Shown here one piece after another: positions 29,744-38,955 of a stretch of 64,000 nt of DNA. The DNA lies in NCBI GenBank assembly GCA_030157865.1, contig JAOATY010000003.1:1-64000 (forward strand), written 5' to 3'. How positions within the stretch are numbered: the stretch's first letter is position 1; each line of letters begins with the position of its first letter. This DNA comes from Candidatus Nanopelagicales bacterium (GTDB lineage: Bacteria; Actinomycetota; Actinomycetes; S36-B12; UBA5976). Below the pieces are notes generated by a model. It worked only from the letters and a program-made list of their open reading frames with translations, had not been told where the DNA came from and did no database searches. A program made the translations under genes and the position numbers.

Positions 29744-30523
29744 ATGGGAAATCTAGCAATTGGGTCACATGTTGGGGGCGATGACCCCATCGCTGCGGCT
29801 AAAGAGTTGGGATTGGACCATATTCAAGTCTTTTTGGCCGATCCCCAGAGCTGGAAAGGCTCTATTTTCCCCCATTCTGAAGGGGCGCAGGGCCTGAAAG
29901 CCAGTTCCGAAGCCGCTGGAATCGGTATCTATGTCCACGCCAGATACATCATTAATGTGGCGACAACCAATAACAAGGTTCGAATCCCAAGCCGAAAATT
30001 GCTGCAAACTGACGTTGACGCGGCTGCCGCAGTTGGCGCCAAAGCCGTAATTGTTCACGGCGGTCACGTTACTGATGGCGATGACCCACAAGCTGGCATT
30101 GATAACTGGGTTAAGGCATTAGCTCAATTGGATATGAAGGTCCCGGTCCTGATTGAAAACACTGCTGGTGGCAAGAACTCCATGGCCAGAAGGTTGGAGT
30201 CGATCAAGGGTCTTTGGGGCGCAGTCGGTGATACCGGAGTCGGTTTTTGTTTGGACACTTGCCATGCCCACGCTGGTGGAATCGATATGGGACAACTCGC
30301 AGACACGATTCTTGGAATCACCGGACGTATCGATTTGATTCACTGCAACGACAGTCGGGACTCATTTGATTCCGGTGCTGATCGCCACGCAAATCTAGGC
30401 GAAGGTTCCATTGGAATGGACAACATAATCAATTGCCTCAAAACTGCCAAAGCCCCGATCGTTTTAGAAACTCCATTTGAAGGTGTGGCTGCCGACTTAG
30501 AACTGCTGCGTAAATCGCTGTAA
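29744..30523 (+). CDS. nfo: Deoxyribonuclease IV (AP endonuclease family 2)
   Basis: GSHVGGDDPIAAAKELG, DTCHAHAGGID, HCNDSRDSFDSGADRHANLGEG. Confidence 0.94.
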   Translation: MGNLAIGSHVGGDDPIAAAKELGLDHIQVFLADPQSWKGSIFPHSEGAQGLKASSEAAGIGIYVHARYIINVATTNNKVRIPSRKLLQTDVDAAAAVGAKAVIVHGGHVTDGDDPQAGIDNWVKALAQLDMKVPVLIENTAGGKNSMARRLESIKGLWGAVGDTGVGFCLDTCHAHAGGIDMGQLADTILGITGRIDLIHCNDSRDSFDSGADRHANLGEGSIGMDNIINCLKTAKAPIVLETPFEGVAADLELLRKSL

Positions 30524-30585
30524 ATCTCAATCCCCTTAGTCGCCGATATCCATAGGTAGTTCAAAACCATAGGTAGATTGAATAC

Positions 30586-31707
30586 GTGCAGGTTCGCCAG
30601 ATAAGTTCCGAAAAGCACCTGTCATACATTGCAGGTCGCTCTTCCGTGTCTTTCTTGCAAACTCCAGCTTGGGGTAAAACTAAAGCCGGTTGGACTTCCC
30701 AATCACTGGGTTGGTTTGTTGGTGACGAACTTGTTGGTGCTGGGTTAATCCTGCTACGCAAGGTTCCAAAAGTCGAAAAGTACCTTGCTTATCTTCCTGA
30801 AGGACCTGACCTAAATTGGGATAACAGCAACGAAGTTGAGCGTGCACTAAAAGCTCTTGTTGTTTTCGCAAAAGATCGCGGCGTCTTTCAAATCAAAATG
30901 GGTCCACACACTTGGGTTCGACGTTGGCATGCCGAAACTTTGAAGTCAGCGATCGCGCAGGAAAGTGCGAAAGTAATTGGTGAAGTTACACCTGATCAAG
31001 TGAACGAATCTGGGATTGCACTACTAAGTCAGTTGAAGGCATTGGGTTGGAAGCAACGCAAGGCTGAAGCTTCTGGATTTGGTGACTATCAACCGCGCTA
31101 TGTATTCCAGATTGATCTGGCTGGAAAAACTGAAGATGAAATATTCGAAGGCTTTAATCAACAATGGCGACGAAATATTCGTAAGGCCGAAAAAGAAGGT
31201 GTCACAGTTCGCCAAGGCACAATTTCAGATTTAGAAATCTTCCATACTTGCTATGTCGAAACTGCAAAGCGTGATCACTTCACGCCTCGATCACTTTCTT
31301 ATTTCCAAACTATGTGGACGGCAATGCGCGAAGAAGCAATCGAGCGAATTGCATTACTTATCGCATCGCATCCAGATCATGAAGGTGCTATCGCTGCCAC
31401 CACAATGACTCGAGTTGGTAACCATTCTTGGTATTCCTATGGCGCATCGACAACAGCTGCAAGAGATCTGCGACCAAGTAACGCTGTGCAATGGGAGATG
31501 ATCAAGATTGCGCTAAATGAAGGTGCAGATATCTATGACATGCGCGGAATATCAGACACACTTGATTCCAGCAATCATCTGTTCGGATTAATTCAATTCA
31601 AGCTTGGAACCGGTGGATACGCGCAAGAATATGTAGGTGAATGGGATTACGTGCTTTCGCCAATTTGGGCCAAGGCGTTTGATGCCTACATGTCGAGGCG
31701 GAGGTAA
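30586..31707 (+). CDS. FemX/FemAB-family peptidoglycan interpeptide-bridge aminoacyltransferase
   Basis: Two GNAT-like halves; NQQWRRNIRKAEKEGVTVR, SWYSYGASTTAARDLRPSNAVQWEMIKIA, YDMRGI. Confidence 0.88.
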   Translation: MQVRQISSEKHLSYIAGRSSVSFLQTPAWGKTKAGWTSQSLGWFVGDELVGAGLILLRKVPKVEKYLAYLPEGPDLNWDNSNEVERALKALVVFAKDRGVFQIKMGPHTWVRRWHAETLKSAIAQESAKVIGEVTPDQVNESGIALLSQLKALGWKQRKAEASGFGDYQPRYVFQIDLAGKTEDEIFEGFNQQWRRNIRKAEKEGVTVRQGTISDLEIFHTCYVETAKRDHFTPRSLSYFQTMWTAMREEAIERIALLIASHPDHEGAIAATTMTRVGNHSWYSYGASTTAARDLRPSNAVQWEMIKIALNEGADIYDMRGISDTLDSSNHLFGLIQFKLGTGGYAQEYVGEWDYVLSPIWAKAFDAYMSRRR

Positions 31708-31710
31708 GTA

Positions 31711-32853
31711 ATGACATTTTCGTTAAACGTTGATGCAACTAGGTTTCGCGGGCATTTAGTTTCCGTAATGAATACTTATGCCTCCGCTGGTGCAAACCTT
31801 GTGCCAGTGATTAAAGGTAATGGTTATGGATTTGGCCGAGGGGTCTTGGCCGATGAAGCTTCACGTCTTGGCTGCAATCGAGTTGCAATCGGAACCGTTT
31901 GGGAACTTGGTCAAGCACTTGCGGATTTCCCGGGTGAAATATTAATTCTTGAACCCTTTAACTCAGTTGATAAAGCGTCGGTTTCGCAGTGGCGAACACA
32001 TCTAGAACATAACTCGGAACGAATCATCGTCACAGTCAGCAACACTGACTTGGCTGCGGTTCGATCAGCCGGTGCAAAGAACATTTACTTAGAGGGAAAG
32101 ACTTCACTTTCTCGGTTTGGCATCTTGCCTTATGACTTGCAATCTATTGAAAATTTCAATGACTTAAAAGTTATGGGCTTATCCCTTCACTTACCAATCG
32201 TTCAGCTTTCGAGCAAAGTTGATGCCACAACCGAAATTTCTTCAGCTTTTGATGGAGCGTCACTTTCACAGAGTATGACTGAGACTTGGAATTGGATTGT
32301 CCTTTATCAAGAGCTCGTTACAAAACATGCGCTAACGAAACACTTGAGTCTTTCTCATGTGACTGCTGATCAAGTGAGGTCACTTAAGAAAATGGTGCAA
32401 AGTTATAACTTTGATTTAGAAGTTGAAGTGCGCGCTGGAACTAAGTTGTGGCTTGGTGAGCCGAGTTCGTTACAAGCCACTGGAACCGTACTTCAAATTC
32501 ATGAACTTACACATCGCCAAACTGTTGGCTACCAACAAACCGACAGCGGAAGTAACAAGCGCTTAATTGTTGTCAGCGGTGGTACTGCGCACGGGGTAGC
32601 TATGGCTGCGCCAAGTAATGCTGGTTCACTTCGGAAAAAAGGTGTTGCGATCGCAGAAGGCTTCTCTCAAGCAATTGGAAAAGTTAGATCACCATTTAGT
32701 TTTAAGGGCAAGAACCTAGATTTTGTTGAGCCACCACACATGCAGGTTTCAATGTTGTGGAGTAACGACATGACAATTGCGGTTGGCGATAACTTGAATT
32801 GCAATGTCAGAAATACAACAACAAATTTTGATTCCGTTGTTGGACTCAATTAA
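31711..32853 (+). CDS. Divergent alanine racemase-like PLP (fold type III) protein
   Basis: N-terminus with VPVIKGNGYGFGR (PLP-Lys motif), TSLSRFGI, HMQVSML near the C-terminus; no GYADGY-like motif. Confidence 0.75.
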   Translation: MTFSLNVDATRFRGHLVSVMNTYASAGANLVPVIKGNGYGFGRGVLADEASRLGCNRVAIGTVWELGQALADFPGEILILEPFNSVDKASVSQWRTHLEHNSERIIVTVSNTDLAAVRSAGAKNIYLEGKTSLSRFGILPYDLQSIENFNDLKVMGLSLHLPIVQLSSKVDATTEISSAFDGASLSQSMTETWNWIVLYQELVTKHALTKHLSLSHVTADQVRSLKKMVQSYNFDLEVEVRAGTKLWLGEPSSLQATGTVLQIHELTHRQTVGYQQTDSGSNKRLIVVSGGTAHGVAMAAPSNAGSLRKKGVAIAEGFSQAIGKVRSPFSFKGKNLDFVEPPHMQVSMLWSNDMTIAVGDNLNCNVRNTTTNFDSVVGLN

Positions 32854-32860
32854 TTCGTAA

Positions 32861-35035
32861 CTAAGGTAAAACGTTAACTACCTTTAAAGTAACGGTGCTA
32901 CCAGAATTAACTACAGTTGTGCTGGCTGGCAATTGATCCACTACATAAAGTGGAAGTGTTGAGTCTGCGCCAGGCTGTAATTCCAAAACAACTGACAATC
33001 CCAAGCCCTGCAGAACTGCAGTTGCGTCTGCCACCTTTGCCCGGCGAATGTCTGGAATCGTGACTGCTACTACTGGAGCTGCTGGATCTACAACTGGCGT
33101 AGTCGGCACTGCTGAAGCAGATGGACTGTCAGTTGGGTTAGCTCCGTTTGGCTGACCAGAAGGAAGTCCAGCAAATTTTTGCACTGGTAAATCCTTTAGT
33201 GCAGCTTTCATGTAAGCCGTAAAGATTCGTGCCGGGTAGGAACCACCAGTTACCGATCGCATTCCACCCGTGCCGGAAAGTGTCATTGGTTGACCATCTG
33301 GTCCATCTTTAACGAACATAACTGCAGTTGCTAATTCAGGTGTATACCCAGCAAACAGTGCTGACTTATTGTCATTTGTAGTTCCGGTCTTACCTGCAAC
33401 TGGACGACCAAGTGCTTTTGCAGCTTTGCCGGTTCCAACTTCGACAACTTTTTGTAATGCGTAATTGACTGTGTCTGCGATGTCAGTGCTAAATGCCTGA
33501 ACTGGTTTTGGATTTAACTTGTAAAGAATTTCACCAGAGCCAGTCGTGATTGTGTTGATGTATGACGGAGCTACTTGTAATCCGCGCGATGCAAATGTTG
33601 CGTAGGCTGCCGCAATGTCAACGACGTGCGGACTTGTTGTACCAAGTGTGAAAGCCAAGTTTGGTTCCATACCAACTGCATCTGCTGGAATACCAGCACG
33701 TTTTGCAGCATTGAAAACTGTCTCTAGGCCAACGGCATCAGCAAGTTCAACATATGCAGAGTTGACCGAATCTTGAGTTGCTTTCAACATCGTGATTCGG
33801 TCACCAAAAGATTTGTCGCCATAGTTAACAACTTCGTATGTGCCAACCATGGTCTTGTTTTTTCCACTGAATGTAGTTGCCAGGGTCACATCGTTTTCTA
33901 AACCAGCAGCTAATGCGAATGGCTTAAATGTCGAACCAGCTTGGCCAATCATCTGAGTTGCATTGTTGAACTGATTTTCTAAATAGTCAGCGCCGCCGTA
34001 CATTGCAACAACTTCGCCAGTCTCTGGTCGAACTGATGCCACTCCAATGCGCAAGCCTTCGATGTTTTCAGTTGGGCTTTGCTCGTTTACTGCCGCGATC
34101 ATTGCGTCTTGGGCAACTTTGTTAAACGTTGTAATAACTCGCAAACCAAGTAAGTTGATTTGGTCTTCAGTAATTCCATTTGCGTACATGGTTTGACGAA
34201 CTTGTTCTACAAGATGTCCTTGCGGACCACCAAATGCATTAATTTGTTCGTAAGGCTTAATCGCTGGAAAAGTTACTGAACTTCTTTCCTCTTGCGAAAT
34301 CCAACCTTTCTCTACCATGCCATCTAGAACGTAATTCCAACGCGAAGTTAAAGCATCAAGGTTTTCCTCTGGGGCCAGCCCATTGGGAGCTTGCACGATT
34401 GCAGCTAGGACTGCAGATTCCGAGACTTCTAGTTGACTAACGCTCTTTCCAAAATATTGGTTGGCTGCAGTTTCAATTCCATACGCACCACGACCGAAGT
34501 AAATCGTGTTTAAGTAATCTTTAAGAATTTGATCTTTACTAATAATTGTTTCGAGTTTGATCGAGAGAACGAGCTCACGTAACTTTCTCGTGATCGTGCG
34601 TTCCTGAGTCAGATATGCATTCTTTGCATACTGTTGCGTGATAGTTGAACCACCGCCAGCGCCAGTGGCGCCAATCAAGTTTGTGACAACGGCTCGCGAA
34701 ATACCTCGAATTGAGAATCCGCCATGCTCATAAAACTCTCGGTCTTCGGCTGCCAACATCGCTTGTTGCGTTTGCACTGGGATTTGATCGAACTCGATGG
34801 AAACTCGATTTGCTTCACCTAAGCGTCCGAGTTCCGTCACACCATCGTCGTAATACAAAATTGTGGTTTGCGCCGTTGCAATTTGGCTAGCTTCCGGAAC
34901 CGAAATCAATCGAACGGAAATCGCCAACGCAATTACTGCAGCGCCAAATCCCAAGAAAGCGAGAGTAAGAATTTGTCTTAGCGATGGAACTAAACGCATC
35001 AACCCGCGTTTGTCTTTGCGGGGATAGTTTGCCAT
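32861..35035 (-). CDS. ponA: Bifunctional class A penicillin-binding protein with C-terminal PASTA domain
   Basis: EDREFYEHGGFSIRGISRA, GGSTITQQYAKNAY, GSTFKPF, GKTGTTND; C-terminal PASTA (VTIPDIRRAKVADATAVLQGLGL). Confidence 0.94.
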   Translation of the reverse strand: MANYPRKDKRGLMRLVPSLRQILTLAFLGFGAAVIALAISVRLISVPEASQIATAQTTILYYDDGVTELGRLGEANRVSIEFDQIPVQTQQAMLAAEDREFYEHGGFSIRGISRAVVTNLIGATGAGGGSTITQQYAKNAYLTQERTITRKLRELVLSIKLETIISKDQILKDYLNTIYFGRGAYGIETAANQYFGKSVSQLEVSESAVLAAIVQAPNGLAPEENLDALTSRWNYVLDGMVEKGWISQEERSSVTFPAIKPYEQINAFGGPQGHLVEQVRQTMYANGITEDQINLLGLRVITTFNKVAQDAMIAAVNEQSPTENIEGLRIGVASVRPETGEVVAMYGGADYLENQFNNATQMIGQAGSTFKPFALAAGLENDVTLATTFSGKNKTMVGTYEVVNYGDKSFGDRITMLKATQDSVNSAYVELADAVGLETVFNAAKRAGIPADAVGMEPNLAFTLGTTSPHVVDIAAAYATFASRGLQVAPSYINTITTGSGEILYKLNPKPVQAFSTDIADTVNYALQKVVEVGTGKAAKALGRPVAGKTGTTNDNKSALFAGYTPELATAVMFVKDGPDGQPMTLSGTGGMRSVTGGSYPARIFTAYMKAALKDLPVQKFAGLPSGQPNGANPTDSPSASAVPTTPVVDPAAPVVAVTIPDIRRAKVADATAVLQGLGLSVVLELQPGADSTLPLYVVDQLPASTTVVNSGSTVTLKVVNVLP

Positions 35036-35039
35036 TCCT

Positions 35040-35549
35040 CTATTTCAACACATCTCTAGGCTCACGAGGTGGAGTGCGAGGCGCGCCATCACCTAATACA
35101 TATGACATGTGGAGATGATTCCAACCACATTGCTTGCAAACTTCAACAACATAGACCCGAAAATGTCCATACTCATAAGCCAAAACCTTTAGTTCGCTTG
35201 TTGTTTTGACTCTTCCTGATAAGTAGCCAAGATCGTCACCAAAGATATATGTCACATGAACAAGTTCGCTCTTAGCGCACATGGGACACTCGCGTTCAGT
35301 CTGTTCACCGTGATGTTTGGCAGCACGTAATAGATATGGATCTGCGTCACATACTTGTTCTCGCAATAAGGCATCGTGTTTGATTTGCTCAAGTACTGCG
35401 CGACGGGCCAAAACGTAATCCAAAACATGGCGAGGGCGAACTGGATCTGCCACATCTTCGGCTGGATAAGGGATTGGGCGAGGTGGTTCCGAGCTAATTC
35501 CGCCAGCCCGGATTCCAGAAATACTCTGATGCGAACCGGGCCTACTCAC
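35040..35549 (-). CDS. DUF5318 family zinc-ribbon protein
   Basis: CPMCAKSELVHVTYIFGDDLGYLSGRV...VCKQCGWNHLHMSYVLG; adjacent to ponA as in other Actinobacteria. Confidence 0.85.
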   Translation of the reverse strand: MSRPGSHQSISGIRAGGISSEPPRPIPYPAEDVADPVRPRHVLDYVLARRAVLEQIKHDALLREQVCDADPYLLRAAKHHGEQTERECPMCAKSELVHVTYIFGDDLGYLSGRVKTTSELKVLAYEYGHFRVYVVEVCKQCGWNHLHMSYVLGDGAPRTPPREPRDVLK

Positions 35550-35685
35550 CTGACAACCTTATGACTGTTGCCGGAGTCTGGCTTTTGCGAATTTGCGCTG
35601 TAGAGGCCAAAACCCGCCTTATCCATAGGAAGTTAGGTAATCCCCGCATGGTCAATTTGCTGGAGACTGGCCAGCCTGTATCCTT

Positions 35686-35710
35686 TAGATGTATCAGTTT
35701 GATACATCTA
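35686..35710. promoter_or_regulatory. Perfect palindromic operator upstream of padR
   Basis: TAGATGTATCA-GTT-TGATACATCTA, 31 bp before the padR start codon; contains ATGT...ACAT core. Confidence 0.75.
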
Positions 35711-35741
35711 TTTATCCTATGTTTTAAGGGTTGGACGCGCT

Positions 35742-36332
35742 GTGGCCAAAAGATCTGCTGCTCTAGAGCTGGCAATTCTTGGCGTTTTGGCGCAAACCCC
35801 CCAGCATGGTTACGAACTTCGCAAGCGATTGATTTCCGTTCTCGGACTATTCAGCACGATTTCCTACGGCGCTTTGTACCCAGCTCTTAAGTCCCTAGTT
35901 GAGCGCGGCTTACTTGTTGAACAAGATGAAGTTGGAACTGGAAAGTATCCAAAGCGCGCTCGAATTACATATGCCTTAACTGATGCCGGCCTTGCTTACT
36001 TCAACGAATTAGTTGCCGATAGCGGACCAGGTGCTTGGGATGACGACACTTTTGCAGTTCGCATGTCCTTGTTTGGACAGACCGAAGTTAATACTCGAAT
36101 TCATATTTTGCAGGGGCGCCGTAGTCGCGTCGAAGAACGACTAGCAAACTTACAAACCAATTTGTCTAAGGGTCGCGAACGTTTGGACTCTTACACATTA
36201 GAACTTCAACAGCACGGCCTAGATGCACTGGAACGAGAAGTGCGTTGGCTCAATGAACTTATCTCGCGAGAACAATCACAGGGTGCCGCAGGTAGCGGTA
36301 ACACTCAAGTCTCGCAAGGTAACAACAAGTAA
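35742..36332 (+). CDS. PadR family transcriptional regulator
   Basis: LELAILGVLAQTPQHGYELRKRLISVLGLFSTISYGALYPALKSLVERGLL winged-helix. Confidence 0.93.
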   Translation: MAKRSAALELAILGVLAQTPQHGYELRKRLISVLGLFSTISYGALYPALKSLVERGLLVEQDEVGTGKYPKRARITYALTDAGLAYFNELVADSGPGAWDDDTFAVRMSLFGQTEVNTRIHILQGRRSRVEERLANLQTNLSKGRERLDSYTLELQQHGLDALEREVRWLNELISREQSQGAAGSGNTQVSQGNNK

Positions 36333-36371
36333 GACCGCAAGAAATATTCACTGACAACTAGGAGGCATACA

Positions 36372-37442
36372 GTGAGTGAAGTAAGAGTAGCGATCGTTGG
36401 CGTAGGAAACTGTGCATCATCGCTGGTACAGGGCGTTGAGTATTACAAAGACGCAGATCCAAAAGCATCAGTTCCAGGACTTATGCACGTGCAATTCGGT
36501 GACTATCACGTCAAAGATGTGAACTTTGTTGCTGCGTTCGACGTTGATGCAAAGAAAGTTGGCCAGGATCTTTCGGCTGCAATCTTTGCCAGCGAGAACA
36601 ACACCATTAAGTTTTCCGATGTTCCACCAACAGGTGTGACCGTACTTCGCGGACATACCTATGACGGACTTGGTAAGTACTACCGCGACATGGTTGTTGA
36701 ATCAGATGATTCTCCAGTTGATGTTGTGAAGGCTCTTAAGGATGCAAAGGTAGATGTACTTGTTTGCTACCTACCTGTTGGTTCTGAAGAAGCTGCAAAG
36801 TTTTACGCCCAGTGTGCAATTGATGCTGGCGTTGGCTTCGTAAATGCACTTCCAGTATTCATTGCCGGTACCAAAGAATGGGCTGACAAGTTCACTGCAG
36901 CTGGCGTTCCAATCGTTGGCGATGACATCAAGAGCCAGGTTGGTGCCACAATCACCCACCGCGTTCTTGCAAAACTATTTGAAGACCGTGGCGTAACTGT
37001 TGACCGCACTTATCAGCTAAACGTTGGCGGCAACATGGACTTCATGAACATGCTTGAGCGCGATCGTTTGGAATCAAAGAAGATCTCCAAGACTCAATCA
37101 GTAACTTCACAGTTGCGTGACAAGATCGATCCTCGCAATGTGCACATTGGTCCAAGTGACTACGTTGCATGGCTTGATGATCGCAAATGGGCTTTCGTTC
37201 GCCTAGAAGGTCGCGCATTCGGCGATGTGCCATTGAGCTTGGAATACAAGCTTGAAGTTTGGGATTCACCAAACTCAGCTGGTGTCATCATCGATGCGAT
37301 TCGTGCTTGCAAGATTGCCAAGGATCGCGGCATCGGTGGACCAATCCTGAGCGCTTCAAGCTACTTCATGAAGAGCCCACCGGTTCAATACGACGACACT
37401 AAGTGCCGCCAAGAAGTTGAAGACTTCATCGCTGGTAAGTAA
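36372..37442 (+). CDS. ino1: Inositol-3-phosphate synthase
   Basis: [22 protein letters not shown]..., [26 protein letters not shown]. Confidence 0.95.
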   Translation: MSEVRVAIVGVGNCASSLVQGVEYYKDADPKASVPGLMHVQFGDYHVKDVNFVAAFDVDAKKVGQDLSAAIFASENNTIKFSDVPPTGVTVLRGHTYDGLGKYYRDMVVESDDSPVDVVKALKDAKVDVLVCYLPVGSEEAAKFYAQCAIDAGVGFVNALPVFIAGTKEWADKFTAAGVPIVGDDIKSQVGATITHRVLAKLFEDRGVTVDRTYQLNVGGNMDFMNMLERDRLESKKISKTQSVTSQLRDKIDPRNVHIGPSDYVAWLDDRKWAFVRLEGRAFGDVPLSLEYKLEVWDSPNSAGVIIDAIRACKIAKDRGIGGPILSASSYFMKSPPVQYDDTKCRQEVEDFIAGK

Positions 37443-37510
37443 GTGCCGTTAAGCAATTTGAAATAACCGTTGCGCTTCGGGTGTAACTAACACGAAAGCG
37501 GCCTCCGTTA

Positions 37511-37542
37511 CTAAGGGTCCCTGGTTTAACTAGGGGCCCTTA
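37511..37542 (+). terminator. Hairpin after ino1
   Basis: CTAAGGGTCCCTGGTTTAACTAGGGGCCCTTAG followed by TTATTTC. Confidence 0.75.
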
Positions 37543-37611
37543 GTTATTTCTGTTTTAGAACCGCGCTTGGCATCACAACAAATTGTTGAAACAACGGGTA
37601 GCGTGTTTTAA

Positions 37612-38955
37612 GTGAATCGCCCAAGTGTTAAATCGTTCTCGGTTTTACGCCATGCCAATGCTCGAGAATTACTTGGGGTTCGAATCTTTGGTCAAGCTGG
37701 CGACGGTCTGTTGCAAACCGCATTGGCAACTTTTGTTTTATTCTCTCCACAACGCGAATCCGATCCCCGAAAAATTGCATTGGCCTTTGGAATCTTGTTA
37801 TTGCCCTATTCCGTCATTGGACCATTCGTAGGTGTATTCATTGACCGTTGGTCACGTCGAATGATTTTGATTCGGGCAAACTTACTTCGAGTTATCACGA
37901 TGATTGCCATAGCGGTTGTTATCACTGGTCATTCTGCGAACTCATTGCTAGCGGTTTTAGTTTTGGTGAGCCTCGGCGTGAATCGATTTGTACAAGCAGC
38001 CTTATCTGCTTCGCTTCCACATGTTGTTGAAGGCGATGACTTGGTGCCCGCAAATGCACTGTTTCCAACTTTAGGAACTACTGCTGCATCCTTAGCGGCG
38101 GCTCTTGGCATCGCTACCCAAAACTTTTTTGCTAACTCAGATACCGTGAACGCTTCGTTGGTTATCTTGGGTTCGGTCTTTGCTGGGATTGCATCTTTGA
38201 TTGCGATGCGAATTGTTCCTAAAGATGTTCTTGGTCCTTACGTAGTTGAATCAGCAATGCGCGATGAGTTTAGAAATGCTTTGTCTGGTTTAGTGGCTGG
38301 CTTTAGATACATGATTCAATCTGGCAGAACATTTAGCAGCATGATGGCTGTTGCGTTTCAAAGGTGGGCCTTTGGTGCGCTAACTGTTCACGCCTTATTA
38401 CTTTCCAGAAATTCATGGCATGAAAACACCAGTGCAGATCAAGCGGTATTAGATTTTGGACTTTGTGCTGGAGCTGCTGCCCTGGGCGCATTCACTGCAG
38501 CGATTTTGAGTACTTTCTTGCTAAGCGATCGAGCCGATAAATCTAAGACTGCACTTAATGAATCGCCACACCGACAAGTACATCTAATTGCAGCAATGAC
38601 AATTGCAACTGCAGTGAGTGTCCTGGTTACCTTCTTTGGTTACCAAGTAGGTACTTTGGCTGCTGTATGTGCGACAGCTGCTTCACTTGGTTTTGCCGGA
38701 CAACTTCTTAAGATCAACGCTGACACCACAATTCAACGAACTATCGATGACGCGCATCGTGGTCGAGTTTTCTCAATCTTCGACATGATGATCAACGTCG
38801 CGTTGGTTTTGGGTATCACTACTTACGCGTTGAATGCTGGAATTAGAGACAACGTAAATGTCGGCACTGCATACTCGGTTGTGTTGCTAAGTTGCAGCAC
38901 AGCTCTAGCGCTATTCCTATTGCGTAAATATCGTGCCAATGCGACATCGATTTAA
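37612..38955 (+). CDS. Major facilitator superfamily transporter
   Basis: 12-TM-like profile; GPFVGVFIDRWSRRMILI loop 2-3 motif. Confidence 0.88.
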   Translation: MNRPSVKSFSVLRHANARELLGVRIFGQAGDGLLQTALATFVLFSPQRESDPRKIALAFGILLLPYSVIGPFVGVFIDRWSRRMILIRANLLRVITMIAIAVVITGHSANSLLAVLVLVSLGVNRFVQAALSASLPHVVEGDDLVPANALFPTLGTTAASLAAALGIATQNFFANSDTVNASLVILGSVFAGIASLIAMRIVPKDVLGPYVVESAMRDEFRNALSGLVAGFRYMIQSGRTFSSMMAVAFQRWAFGALTVHALLLSRNSWHENTSADQAVLDFGLCAGAAALGAFTAAILSTFLLSDRADKSKTALNESPHRQVHLIAAMTIATAVSVLVTFFGYQVGTLAAVCATAASLGFAGQLLKINADTTIQRTIDDAHRGRVFSIFDMMINVALVLGITTYALNAGIRDNVNVGTAYSVVLLSCSTALALFLLRKYRANATSI

